Source: Alphaproteobacteria bacterium (GTDB lineage: Bacteria; Pseudomonadota; Alphaproteobacteria; UBA9219). Taken from it: a stretch of DNA of 64,000 nt. Made by a program: the position numbers and the translations under genes. Positions 56,413 to 64,000 of the stretch are shown one piece after another (position 1 is the stretch's first letter; each line of letters starts with the position of its first letter). Location: NCBI GenBank assembly GCA_028866275.1, contig JAGWIK010000003.1, positions 60,536 to 124,535 on the forward strand, given 5' to 3'. The notes below the pieces were generated by a model that saw only the letters and a program-made list of their open reading frames with translations, ran no database searches and was not told the DNA's origin.

Positions 56413-57207
56413 CTAGCGCGAATCCCCCGCAAACGAAAGACTTAATATGGCGACCGCCTCGACCGCCAGCTCACGGGAACTGGCGGCGATAAACCGTCCG
56501 TCAAAGCCGAAACCGACATCCTGCAAGGCCCAATCGCCCGCGAAACCGCCCGCGCCGGTGATAATGGGCACAATGCCGGCGACATCGTAAATCTTCAGCT
56601 GCTGTTCGACCACAAGATCGGCCCACCCCATCGCCATCAGCCCATAGGCATAGCAATCGCACCCATATTGCGGCCACCGCGCGGCGCGGCACAGGCGCAG
56701 CCAATCGTCAAACCCGTCGCCGCGGAACATGTCGGGCGAACCGGTGTAAAGCCGCGCGGCGGCAAGGTCGCGCGGCGGCGCGACGCGAATGACCGCGTTG
56801 TTATGATAGGCAATCTTGTCCGCAACCCCCAGCCACCGTTCGCGCGTGAAGGGCTGATCGACCAACCCCATCACCGGTTTGCCGCGATGCATCAGCCCGA
56901 TAATGGTGCCGAACAACGGTTTGCCGGTCATAAAGGCGCGCGTGCCGTCGATGGGGTCGACCACCCAGACGAATTCGGCATCTTCACGGGTTGCGCCGAA
57001 TTCCTCGCCGACAAAACCGTGGGCCGGAAATTCCCGCGCCACCATATCGCGCAACGCCTGTTCGATATCGCGGTCGGCCTGCGTCACCGGCGACCGGTCG
57101 GCCTTTTCATCGACCGGCAAGGCGCCGCGGAAATAACGCAGGGCGATTTGACCCGCCCTATCGCCCGCGCGGTTGAAAAAACCGGCAAATTCTTTTTCGT
57201 AATCCAT
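56413..57207 (-). CDS. hisN: Histidinol-phosphate phosphatase, inositol-monophosphatase family
   Basis: 264 residues. Hydrolyses histidinol phosphate. It has the IMPase metal motif GEEFG (67-71), DPIDGTRAFMTGKPLFGTII (outline; Asp84, Asp87) and the second metal site YDVAGIVPIITGAGG. In Escherichia coli this step is done by the HAD domain of HisB; here HisB lacks that domain, and this separate enzyme closes the same operon. It is the last gene, 12 bp after hisIE. Confidence 0.93.
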   Translation of the reverse strand: MDYEKEFAGFFNRAGDRAGQIALRYFRGALPVDEKADRSPVTQADRDIEQALRDMVAREFPAHGFVGEEFGATREDAEFVWVVDPIDGTRAFMTGKPLFGTIIGLMHRGKPVMGLVDQPFTRERWLGVADKIAYHNNAVIRVAPPRDLAAARLYTGSPDMFRGDGFDDWLRLCRAARWPQYGCDCYAYGLMAMGWADLVVEQQLKIYDVAGIVPIITGAGGFAGDWALQDVGFGFDGRFIAASSRELAVEAVAILSLSFAGDSR

Positions 57208-57219
57208 TTATGTCCGCCT

Positions 57220-57825
57220 TTATTTTTTCCGCGCGCGCAGCACGTCCAGCACCTGCGCCATGTCCATATCCGCCGCTTCGATCAGCACCAGCAGATGATA
57301 CAGCAGATCCGCCGCTTCGTCGGCAAGGTTCGGCCCGCGCGTCGCGGCGGCAAGGGCCGTTTCCACGCCTTCCTCGCCGACTTTCTGCGCGATGCGCGTC
57401 AATCCTGCGGCGAACAGCGACGCTGTATAACCGCCCTTTTCCGGATGGGTGCGGCGGTTTTTGATCGTCGCGGCCAGATCGCCCATTACCGCCCATTGCG
57501 GCGCGATGCCGTCGCCGAAACAGCTTTGCGTTCCCGTGTGGCAGGTCGGGCCTTGCGGATCGGCCAGCATCAAAAACGTGTCGCTGTCGCAATCGATGCG
57601 CATGTCGCGCAAACGCAACGCATGGCCGGACGTTTCGCCTTTTTGCCACAGCCGTTGCTTGCTGCGGCTGTAAAAAGTCACCAACCCCGTCGCCAGCGTT
57701 TGCGTCACGGCCTCGCGATTGACATAACCCAGCATCAACACGCGGCCCGATACCGCGTCTTGCACAATGGCGGGCAACAGCCCGTCGCCCTTGCCCCAAT
57801 CAGCTTTATCCAGATCTATTTCCAT
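57220..57825 (-). CDS. hisI: Bifunctional phosphoribosyl-AMP cyclohydrolase / phosphoribosyl-ATP pyrophosphatase
   Basis: 201 residues (HisIE). HisI part 1-110: AIVQDAVSGRVLMLGYVN, TFYSRSKQRLWQKGETSGH (metal-binding) and CDSDTFLML with HTGTQSCF. HisE part 120-201: RTHPEKGGYTASLFAAGL, KVGEEGVETALAA and NLADEAADLLYHLLVLI. The ATG at 57825 shares bases with the hisF stop (TGATGG). This fused form is found in enterobacteria; alphaproteobacteria often carry separate hisI and hisE. Confidence 0.95.
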   Translation of the reverse strand: MEIDLDKADWGKGDGLLPAIVQDAVSGRVLMLGYVNREAVTQTLATGLVTFYSRSKQRLWQKGETSGHALRLRDMRIDCDSDTFLMLADPQGPTCHTGTQSCFGDGIAPQWAVMGDLAATIKNRRTHPEKGGYTASLFAAGLTRIAQKVGEEGVETALAAATRGPNLADEAADLLYHLLVLIEAADMDMAQVLDVLRARKK

Positions 57826-58592
57826 CACACCCTCACCGCGATGCCGCGTTCGCGCATCGCCTGTTTGACGTCGCCGATCGTCATTATTCGTTTGTGAAAC
57901 ACGCTGGCCGCCAGCGCGCCGTCGACGCCCGCCCGTTCGAACACGTCGGCAAAATGCGCCACGGCGCCCGCGCCGCCCGACGCGATGATCGGCACATTTA
58001 CGGCGTCGCGCAAAGCGCGCAGCTGTGCAATATCGTAACCTTGGCGCATACCGTCCTGGTTCATGCAATTCAAAACGATTTCGCCCGCGCCGCGCCGCGC
58101 CGCTTCGGCGGCCCAATCCAGCATGCGCCGTTTCGCCGCCACGGTTTTGGCGACATCGCCGGTATATTGATAAACCAAATAATCGCCGGTTTCTTCTCGG
58201 CTGTCGATGCCGACGGTGACGCATTGGCTGCCGAATTCGCGCGCCATGTCGTCGATCAACGCGGGGTTTTCCAGCGCGGGCGAATTGATCGAGATTTTAT
58301 CCGCGCCGCGCGCCAGCACCGCGCGCGCATCCTCGATCGACCTTATGCCGCCGGCGACGCAAAAAGGAATGTCCAGAATGGCGGCGACGCGCGATACCCA
58401 ACCACGGTCGACGCCGCGGCCGTCGCTGCTGGCGGTGATATCGTAAAACACCAGCTCGTCCGCGCCCTCATCGCGATACCGCGCGGCCAGATCGATGATA
58501 TCCCCGACAATTTCATGATTGCGGAACTGCACGCCTTTGACGACATGGCCGTCTTTGACATCGAGGCACGGAATAACGCGTCTAGCCAGCAT
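57825..58592 (-). CDS. hisF: Imidazole glycerol phosphate synthase, cyclase subunit
   Basis: 255 residues, a TIM barrel starting [20 protein letters not shown] (outline) with catalytic Asp11; the second catalytic Asp is in [13 protein letters not shown]. It uses the ammonia from HisH to make IGP and AICAR. The ATG overlaps the hisA stop by 11 bp. Confidence 0.97.
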   Translation of the reverse strand: MLARRVIPCLDVKDGHVVKGVQFRNHEIVGDIIDLAARYRDEGADELVFYDITASSDGRGVDRGWVSRVAAILDIPFCVAGGIRSIEDARAVLARGADKISINSPALENPALIDDMAREFGSQCVTVGIDSREETGDYLVYQYTGDVAKTVAAKRRMLDWAAEAARRGAGEIVLNCMNQDGMRQGYDIAQLRALRDAVNVPIIASGGAGAVAHFADVFERAGVDGALAASVFHKRIMTIGDVKQAMRERGIAVRV

Positions 58593-59322
58593 CGCGCACC
58601 TGTGCCATTGCGTCCCCAAGGTCGATGCGGTTTTCGTAAATCGCCTTGCCGACGATGGCCGCCGCCACGCCTTGCCGCGCCAGCGCGCGCAAATCATCGA
58701 CGCCGTCGACCCCGCCCGACGCCATAATTTCCAGCGCGGGCGCGCGATCGCGCATGGCGGCATAGAGCGCGCGGTTCGTCCCGCCCAGCATGCCGTCGCG
58801 CCCGACATCGGTGCACAGCACATGCCGCAACCCGTAACCGTCATAGGCATCCAGCACATCCCACAGCAATTGATGGCTGCCGCTTTGCCAGCCGTGGGTG
58901 ACGATTTCGGGTTCGCCATCGGCATATTTGACATCCAGCGCCAACACGATGCGGTGGCTGCCGAAACTTTTCAGCCATCCGCGCACGGTCGGTTTATCCT
59001 GCACCGCCAGACTGCCGACGACGACGCGCGCCACGCCGGCCTGCAACAACCGGTCGACCGTTCCGGCGTCGCGGATGCCGCCGCCGGTTTGCACCTGCAA
59101 CCCGGCATCGCGCACGATGGATTCGATAATATCCATATGGCGCATCGCCCCGTCGCGCGCGCCCTCCAGATCGACCATATGCAGCCAGCGCGCCCCGGCG
59201 GCCGCGAATTCGCGCGCCTGCGCCACCGGATCGGCGCGGTAAATTTTCGCCGTGGCAAAATCGCCCTGCGTCAACCGCACGCATTTACCGTCTTTCAAAT
59301 CAATCGCGGGATAAATATCCAT
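58582..59322 (-). CDS. hisA: ProFAR isomerase
   Basis: 246 residues, a TIM barrel like His[21 protein letters not shown] (outline) with catalytic Asp8, [14 protein letters not shown] and the catalytic Asp of [10 protein letters not shown]. Catalyses the ring-opening isomerisation of ProFAR. It lies 1 bp after hisH. Confidence 0.97.
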   Translation of the reverse strand: MDIYPAIDLKDGKCVRLTQGDFATAKIYRADPVAQAREFAAAGARWLHMVDLEGARDGAMRHMDIIESIVRDAGLQVQTGGGIRDAGTVDRLLQAGVARVVVGSLAVQDKPTVRGWLKSFGSHRIVLALDVKYADGEPEIVTHGWQSGSHQLLWDVLDAYDGYGLRHVLCTDVGRDGMLGGTNRALYAAMRDRAPALEIMASGGVDGVDDLRALARQGVAAAIVGKAIYENRIDLGDAMAQVRDAG

Positions 59323-59323
59323 G

Positions 59324-59917
59324 TCACATGTCCAAAAAGTTTTTCAGGATTTGCGCGCCGGTTTCGCCCGACCGTTCGGGATGGAACTGGCAACCGAAAA
59401 AATGATCGCGTCCCGCAACGGCGGTGAAAGCCTCGCCGTAATCGCAGACGGCCAGCGTGTCGCGCCCCGCCGGCGCGGCGAAGCTGTGCACAAAATAGAC
59501 AAACGCGCCGTCATCGACGCCGCGCAGCAAAGCATGCGGCCCGCGCGGCATAATCCGGTTCCACCCCATATGCGGCACCGGCATGCCCGGCCCGCCGCGC
59601 AGTTTTTCCACCGTGCCGTCGATCACGCCCAGCGCGTCGACGCCGCCGCTTTCCCGCGAATGCGCGAACAATAATTGCATGCCAAGGCAAATGCCCAAGA
59701 CCGGCTGCGTCAACCCGCGCAATGTATCGACCAGCCCCTTGGCGCGCAGTTGCGCCATGGCGGCGGCGGCGGAACCGACGCCGGGCAAAATGACATGCGA
59801 TGCCGCGCCTATCCGGGCCGCGTCCGCCGTTACATCGGCATCGACGCCCAGCCGCGCCAGCGCCGCCGTCACCGACGCGATATTCGCAACGCCGCTGTCG
59901 ACGACGGCAACGCTCAT
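59324..59917 (-). CDS. hisH: Imidazole glycerol phosphate synthase, glutamine amidotransferase subunit
   Basis: 197 residues of class I amidotransferase. Catalytic Cys in VLGICLGMQLLF, and the His-x-Glu pair in FGCQFHPERSG. It starts MSVAVVDSGVANIASVTAAL (outline) and has LPGVGSAAAAM. It feeds ammonia to HisF. The ATG overlaps the hisC::hisB stop by 4 bp. Confidence 0.97.
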   Translation of the reverse strand: MSVAVVDSGVANIASVTAALARLGVDADVTADAARIGAASHVILPGVGSAAAAMAQLRAKGLVDTLRGLTQPVLGICLGMQLLFAHSRESGGVDALGVIDGTVEKLRGGPGMPVPHMGWNRIMPRGPHALLRGVDDGAFVYFVHSFAAPAGRDTLAVCDYGEAFTAVAGRDHFFGCQFHPERSGETGAQILKNFLDM

Positions 59918-61605
59918 AACACGCCCTTGGTCGACGGCAATTCGCCGCTGCTGTCGCGCCGGAACGCCTGCCGCAAGGCGCGCCCCGTGGCTTTGAACGA
60001 GGCTTCGACCATATGATGGGCGTTATCGCCGCGCACGGTGATGTGAATGGTCGCCGCCATCGCCATGGCCAGCGAATAAAAGAAATGCGGCACCATATCG
60101 GCCCCCATATCGCCCAGCATCGGCGACGGCAACGCGCCTTCGAACAGGCAATAGGGCCGTCCCGAAAGGTCGATCACCGCCTGCGCCAAAGCTTCGTCCA
60201 GCGGCGCGGTAAAGCCGAAACGCGTGATGCCGCGCTTGTCGCCCAACGCGTTTTTCAACGCCATGCCCAATGTCAACGCGCAATCCTCGATCGAATGATG
60301 CTGGTCGACATGCAGATCGCCCTTGCAACGGAACACCAGCCCGAACCCGCCATGCGAGGCAAGCTGCGCCAGCATATGGTCGAAAAACCCGATGCCGGTA
60401 TCGATATCCATAAATCCCGGCGCGTCGAGATCGACCGTGACATCAATCTCGGTTTCGTTGGTGCGGCGGTGCATGCCGAACAGACGCGGCATGCGCAGCG
60501 CGGCCTTTTCCGGTTCCGGCACCGCGACGCCCAGCGCGCGCAATACCGTGTCGTTTTCCGCGGGCGCGCCGACAGACAACCGCACCGCGCCGCGCATATC
60601 CGTGTCGCGGTTGCGCGGCAGAATGCCATAGGTGCGGCAATGTTTCATAAACGCATCGGCATCCGTCGTTTCCACCAGAATGAAATTGGCCGCGCTGGGA
60701 AACACGCGCTTGATCCACGGCGATTGCGGCAACAACGCCGTCATGCGGGCCCGTTCGGCGACGATTAATTTCCGCCGTTCGGCATTTTGCACGACCCCGT
60801 TGGGATTCAGGGCATCCAGCGCGACCTGCACGCTGCTGTGCGGCAGGGGATAGGGCGCGATGATCCTGCCCAGCATGTCGATCAACGGCGCGGCCGCGAT
60901 GACGCACCCCACCCGTTCGCCCGCCAGCGCGTGCGCCTTCGACAATGTCCGCAGCACGACCAGATTCGGCTGCGCGGCCAGATCGGGCAACATGCCGTCT
61001 GCATTATCGCTGAATTCGATATAGGCTTCATCGACGACGACAACGCCCTGTCCCATGCGCGCGCGGCACAAAGCAATAATGTCGTCGCGGCGCATCATAT
61101 GCCCCATCGGCGCGTTGGGCGACGGGATGAAAATCAATTTGGTTTCGGGTCTGCACGCGGCCAGAACGGCCGGCATGTCCAATTGGGCGTCGCCGTTCAA
61201 CGGCACGGCATCGACCGCGGCGCCCTGAACCGCGGCGGCGACCTTATACATGCCATAAGTCGGCGGGCATATCATGACGCGGTCGATACCGGCGCGGCAC
61301 AGCAAACGCATCAATATATCGATGCCTTCATCGCTGCCGCGCCCCAGAAGAATATTTTCCGCCGGCACATTCCACAACGCCCCCAGCCGCGCGCGCAACG
61401 CCGCCGGTTGCGCTTCGGGATAGCGGTTGGGCGCGCGTCCGGCGGCGTTGAGCAAACCCGCGATCTGCCCAAAAGGCGGCCACGGCATTTCGTTGGCGTC
61501 GATGCCGATGGTCGGCACAAAGCCGCCCGCTTCGCCGCGCGCGGAACTATAGGCCGCGAGATCGCGCAAATCGGGCCGCATAATATCGTAAAGCCAATCC
61601 ATCAC
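59914..61605 (-). CDS. hisC::hisB: HisC-HisB fusion: histidinol-phosphate aminotransferase + imidazoleglycerol-phosphate dehydratase
   Basis: 563 residues in one uninterrupted frame. Residues about 1-362 are HisC: substrate-binding IGIDANEMPWPPF, SPNAPMG (the PNNPTG site), VDEAYIEF and PLP-lysine Lys223 in TLSKAHALAGERVG, then RLSVG near its end. After a link of about 15 residues, residues 379-563 are HisB: RRTNETEIDVTVDLDAPG (outline), TGIGFFDHMLAQLASHGG (outline), HVDQHHSIEDCALTLG with the metal histidines, and GDNAHHMVEASFKATGRAL. Both domains retain their catalytic residues. The HAD-type histidinol phosphatase of enterobacterial HisB is missing. Overlaps hisD and hisH by 4 bp each. Confidence 0.95.
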   Translation of the reverse strand: MMDWLYDIMRPDLRDLAAYSSARGEAGGFVPTIGIDANEMPWPPFGQIAGLLNAAGRAPNRYPEAQPAALRARLGALWNVPAENILLGRGSDEGIDILMRLLCRAGIDRVMICPPTYGMYKVAAAVQGAAVDAVPLNGDAQLDMPAVLAACRPETKLIFIPSPNAPMGHMMRRDDIIALCRARMGQGVVVVDEAYIEFSDNADGMLPDLAAQPNLVVLRTLSKAHALAGERVGCVIAAAPLIDMLGRIIAPYPLPHSSVQVALDALNPNGVVQNAERRKLIVAERARMTALLPQSPWIKRVFPSAANFILVETTDADAFMKHCRTYGILPRNRDTDMRGAVRLSVGAPAENDTVLRALGVAVPEPEKAALRMPRLFGMHRRTNETEIDVTVDLDAPGFMDIDTGIGFFDHMLAQLASHGGFGLVFRCKGDLHVDQHHSIEDCALTLGMALKNALGDKRGITRFGFTAPLDEALAQAVIDLSGRPYCLFEGALPSPMLGDMGADMVPHFFYSLAMAMAATIHITVRGDNAHHMVEASFKATGRALRQAFRRDSSGELPSTKGVL

Positions 61606-62900
61606 ATAGTCTCCAAACGCATCGAAACCGCGCGCGCATGCGCATCCAGCCCTTCGGCCCCCGCCATCGCCATAATCGACGGCCCCAGATTACGCAAGCC
61701 CTGCGGCGTTATCCGCTGCACCGTCATGCTTTTCATGAAACTGTACAAATTGACGCCGCCATAGGCGCGGGCATAGCCGTAAGTCGGCAAAACATGGTTG
61801 GTCCCGCTGGCGTAATCGCCCGCCGATTCCGGCGTCCACGCGCCGACAAACACCGATCCGGCATGACGGATGTGCGGCACGCAGGCCGCGGCATCGTCGC
61901 CGTGAATAATCAAATGTTCGGGCGCATAGGCATTCGCCACATCGATCGCCGCCGCCATATCGGGCACGATAATAACGCGCGCATGGGACAAACTCTGCGC
62001 GGCGATCTCGCGGCGCGGCAATTGCGCCAGCTGCGCCGTAATTTCCTTTTCCACCGCGCGCGCGAAATCCGCATCCGTAGTCACCAGAACCGCCTGCGCC
62101 ACCACGTCATGTTCGGCCTGCGCCAGCATATCGGCCGCGACCCACGCCGGATTATCGCCCGCGCCGGCGATAATCATCACCTCCGAAGGGCCGGCGGGCA
62201 TATCGATGGCCGCGCCGCCTGCATCCTGCGCCACCATTTGCTTGGCCGTCGTCACATAGGCATTGCCGGGGCCAAAAATTTTATCGGCTTTGGGAATAGT
62301 CGCCGTGCCATAGGCCATCGCCGCCACCGCCTGCGCGCCGCCGACGCCATAAATTTCATCGACGCCACACAAATGCGCCGCGGCCAGAATGGCAGGATGA
62401 ATGACGCCGCCGCGCGACGGCGTGCACAAAAACACGCGCCCGCATCCCGCCAGCCGCGCCGGAATCGCCAGCATCAACACGGTCGACAGCAAAGGCGCCG
62501 TGCCGCCCGGAACGTAAAGCCCGACATTTTCCATCGCGCGCCACGTCATTTCGCACATCACGCCCGGCATGGTTTCGACGCGCACGGCCTGCGGCCTTTG
62601 CGCTTCATGAAAGGCCGCGATATTGGCGCGCGCCCGGTCTATCGCCGCGCGCAAACCGGCATCCAGCCCCGCAACGGCACTGGCGATTTCATCCGCCCCG
62701 ACGCGCAGATTTTCCCGTGACGCGGGGTCGAACCGCGCATTGATATCGCGCACCGCGTCATCGCCGCGCGCCCGCACATCGGCGACAATCGCGGCCACCG
62801 CTTGCGCCACGCTTTCATCGCGCCCCATCGCTGGCCGCGCCAGAGCCTGCTGCCGCTGCGGCGCCGTCGCGCCGGCCCAATCGATTATGTGCATTGTCAT
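61602..62900 (-). CDS. hisD: Histidinol dehydrogenase
   Basis: 432 residues. Two NAD-dependent oxidations of histidinol to histidine; zinc enzyme. It has YVPGGTAPLLSTVLMLAIPA (outline), KIFGPGNAYVTTAKQMV, IDMPAGPSEVMIIA, LAQAEHDVVAQAVLVT and NHVLPTYGYARAYGGVN. The ATG at 62900 overlaps the hisG stop by 4 bp; an in-frame ATG at 62894 is as good. It is the second gene of the operon. Confidence 0.97.
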   Translation of the reverse strand: MTMHIIDWAGATAPQRQQALARPAMGRDESVAQAVAAIVADVRARGDDAVRDINARFDPASRENLRVGADEIASAVAGLDAGLRAAIDRARANIAAFHEAQRPQAVRVETMPGVMCEMTWRAMENVGLYVPGGTAPLLSTVLMLAIPARLAGCGRVFLCTPSRGGVIHPAILAAAHLCGVDEIYGVGGAQAVAAMAYGTATIPKADKIFGPGNAYVTTAKQMVAQDAGGAAIDMPAGPSEVMIIAGAGDNPAWVAADMLAQAEHDVVAQAVLVTTDADFARAVEKEITAQLAQLPRREIAAQSLSHARVIIVPDMAAAIDVANAYAPEHLIIHGDDAAACVPHIRHAGSVFVGAWTPESAGDYASGTNHVLPTYGYARAYGGVNLYSFMKSMTVQRITPQGLRNLGPSIMAMAGAEGLDAHARAVSMRLETM

Positions 62901-63796
62901 GCCGTCATTTTCTCAATCGGCAGCACCAGAATCGCGCTGGCCCCCGCTTCTTGCAATTTTTCCATGGTTTCCCAGAACACCGTTTCCTTGCACACGGCAT
63001 GGATGGCCACCATATCGTGCCGGTTCAAATCCATAATCGTCGGCGCGTCGCACCCCGGCAACAAGGCGGTAATGCGTTCGACGGCGGCGCGCGGCGCGTT
63101 AAGCATGATATATTTGCTGTCGGCGGCCAGAAGCGCGCCGCGCATGCGCGCCAGCAACCGTTGCACGGTCTTTTCCTTGTCCGGCGACAAAGCCTGCGCC
63201 GCGCGGATCAGCAAAGCCTCGCTGGGCAACACGACCGTCAGTTCGCGCAATCCGTTGGCCGTCAGCGTCGCGCCCGACGCCACGATATCGCAAATGCCGT
63301 CGGCAATCTTTAGCCGCGGCGCAACCTCGACCGACCCCGTCATCATCAATATGCGCGCCGCGACATTGTTGGTTTTCAAAAAAGCCTGCAGCAAATGCGG
63401 GTACGACGTCGCCACCGCCTTGCCGTTCAGGGCGGCAACGCCGTCGATGCCGCCGTTTTCGGGCACGGCAATCGACAGGCGGCACCGCGAAAATCCCAAA
63501 CGTTCCAGAATGATCGCCCCGCCTGCGCCGCCGCCGCTTTGCGTTTCGGCAAAAACATTTTCGCCGACAATGCCGATGTCGCAAATGCCGTCAGCGACGA
63601 AACCGGGAATGTCATCGTCGCGCACCAGCAACAAATCAATCGGCAATTCCTTGATGCGGCAGAAAAGCTGGTCCTTGCTGCGGTCGACATGCAAACCGCA
63701 ATTTTTCAACAAACCGATGCTGTCCTCGGCCATGCGCCCGCTTTTTTGCACCGCCATGCGGATACGCTCGCCCGCCTCGACCCCGCCCTCACGCAT
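62897..63796 (-). CDS. hisG: ATP phosphoribosyltransferase, long form
   Basis: 299 residues. First and feedback-controlled step: joins ATP and PRPP. It is the long form with a C-terminal ACT-like histidine-binding domain and needs no HisZ. Signatures: IRMAVQKSGRMAEDSIGLL, VRDDDIPGFVADGICDIGIVGEN (outline), ATSYPHLLQAFLK, GSVEVAPRLKIADGICDIVASGATL (outline) and at the C-terminus ETVFWETMEKLQEAGASAIL. It is close to Escherichia coli HisG throughout, which is notable because many alphaproteobacteria carry the short HisG with HisZ. ATG at 63796 is chosen; GTG at 63802 is possible. Confidence 0.96.
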   Translation of the reverse strand: MREGGVEAGERIRMAVQKSGRMAEDSIGLLKNCGLHVDRSKDQLFCRIKELPIDLLLVRDDDIPGFVADGICDIGIVGENVFAETQSGGGAGGAIILERLGFSRCRLSIAVPENGGIDGVAALNGKAVATSYPHLLQAFLKTNNVAARILMMTGSVEVAPRLKIADGICDIVASGATLTANGLRELTVVLPSEALLIRAAQALSPDKEKTVQRLLARMRGALLAADSKYIMLNAPRAAVERITALLPGCDAPTIMDLNRHDMVAIHAVCKETVFWETMEKLQEAGASAILVLPIEKMTA

Positions 63797-63813
63797 TTCC
63801 ACACCCCCGACAT

Positions 63814-63841
63814 ATAATGTAATATCACACTATTACATTAT
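63814..63841. promoter_or_regulatory. 28-bp palindrome directly before hisG
   Basis: ATAATGTAATA (63814-63824) and TATTACATTAT (63831-63841): perfect 11-bp arms with a 6-bp spacer, 18 bp from the ATG. It may be a repressor site or, because it lies downstream of the predicted promoter, an RNA hairpin in the hisG leader. Confidence 0.7.
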
Positions 63842-63889
63842 GCCGTCGCCAAGCGCAACCCCAAACCGGTCTTTTTTCAAAAGACGAAA

Positions 63890-63918
63890 TATACAGCTGT
63901 AATGTTTTTCCGGGTCAA
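63890..63918 (-). promoter_or_regulatory. Putative promoter of the his operon
   Basis: On the minus strand TTGACC (63918-63913) and TGTATA (63895-63890) with a 17-bp spacer, giving a leader of about 87 nt that contains the 28-bp palindrome and a small GTCTTTT-GAA-AAAAGAC hairpin. Confidence 0.5.
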
Positions 63919-63926
63919 ATCCGCCG

Positions 63927-63954
63927 CGCTTTTCAGCTAACCCCTTGAAAAGCG
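63927..63954 (-). terminator. Hairpin directly after tRNA-Val
   Basis: CGCTTTTCA / TGAAAAGCG arms (9 bp) around a 10-nt loop start right after the CCA end. There is no U-run, so it may be a processing or weak termination signal. Confidence 0.4.
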
Positions 63955-64000
63955 TGGTGGGTGCGACAGGGATTGAACCTGTGACCCCTACCGTGTGAAC
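63955..64000 (-). tRNA. tRNA-Val (anticodon CAC), 3' part, cut by the right edge
   Basis: Read on the minus strand from 64000: anticodon loop TTCACAC, so the anticodon is CAC with U33 and A37; anticodon-stem 3' strand GGTAG; variable loop GGGTC; T arm ACAGG-TTCAATC-CCTGT; acceptor 3' strand CGCACCC followed by A and encoded CCA. The 5' half is outside the window. Confidence 0.9.

Noticed and set aside
57826..58224. N-terminal extension of the hisIE frame into hisF
   Set aside because: The extra residues are Arg-rich, out-of-frame hisF; the ATG at 57825 gives the normal HisI start.
63797..63890. His-codon leader peptide for attenuation of the his operon
   Set aside because: No short frame with a run of His codons is present in the leader.

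Overview
The window is 64 kb of about 57-60% G+C chromosomal DNA, densely packed on both strands. It is almost entirely core housekeeping genes of an alphaproteobacterium. Several gene neighbourhoods point there: hprK-rapZ-EIIA(Man)-HPr-EI with a short HprK, rpoZ-relA/spoT, nadD-rsfS, leuS-lptE, an LdtR-like MarR regulator, a CobT-type cobaltochelatase subunit, an 'antifreeze-polyprotein'-type secreted solenoid protein and NrdR. No genus can be fixed from the sequence alone. There is no prophage, IS transposase or CRISPR array.

Layout. 0-6.7 kb: TPR protein (cut by the edge), leuS, lptE, a GT-C-like membrane protein and glmM. 6.7-11.8 kb: hemW, ribE, a xerC/D-type recombinase, nadD, rsfS with a lysine/alanine-rich tail, and an unrecognised gene directly under a TPP riboswitch. 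11.8-20 kb: a secreted hydrolase-like protein, purA, the PTS/HprK/RapZ cluster, a GNAT, rpsO and truB. 20-24 kb: a zinc alcohol dehydrogenase divergent from an ArsR-type regulator, then cobT and dut. 24-30 kb: rpoZ, relA/spoT, small genes, a GIY-YIG nuclease boxed by inverted repeats, glyA under a ZTP riboswitch, and nrdR. 30-36 kb: a secreted solenoid protein with a 48-aa membrane partner, aroK, rsmA, a pilin-like protein, an ldtR-like gene and recF. 36-46 kb: a sugar-phosphate transferase, aroA, an acyl-CoA ligase, grpE, a GT8-GT9 fusion and dnaK behind a heat-shock-type promoter. 46-56 kb: a 61-aa orphan gene, rsmB with an in-frame palindromic repeat, atpH-atpA only, an EamA transporter, etfBA and pnp. 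56-64 kb: a complete compact histidine operon (hisG-hisD-hisC::hisB-hisH-hisA-hisF-hisIE-hisN) and a tRNA-Val(CAC) cut by the right edge.

How the genes work together. The histidine operon covers all ten steps in nine genes and has the Escherichia coli order, but HisC is fused to HisB and a separate IMPase-family HisN is added at the end. LptE, the GT-C-like protein, the WbaP-type transferase, GlmM and the GT8-GT9 fusion all serve the cell envelope. RelA/SpoT, RpoZ, the PTS-HprK-RapZ chain, DnaK/GrpE and the LdtR-like factor are stress or nutrient-signalling parts.

Most worth following up: the unknown protein whose ribosome-binding site is the last helix of a TPP riboswitch; the GIY-YIG gene bracketed by REP-like inverted ends, together with a gene-less copy of such ends inserted in frame in rsmB; the HisC-HisB fusion and the 28-bp palindrome before hisG; the GT8-GT9 fusion; the ATP synthase operon cut short after atpA by a terminator; and the 61-aa gene with strong expression signals and atypical codon use.
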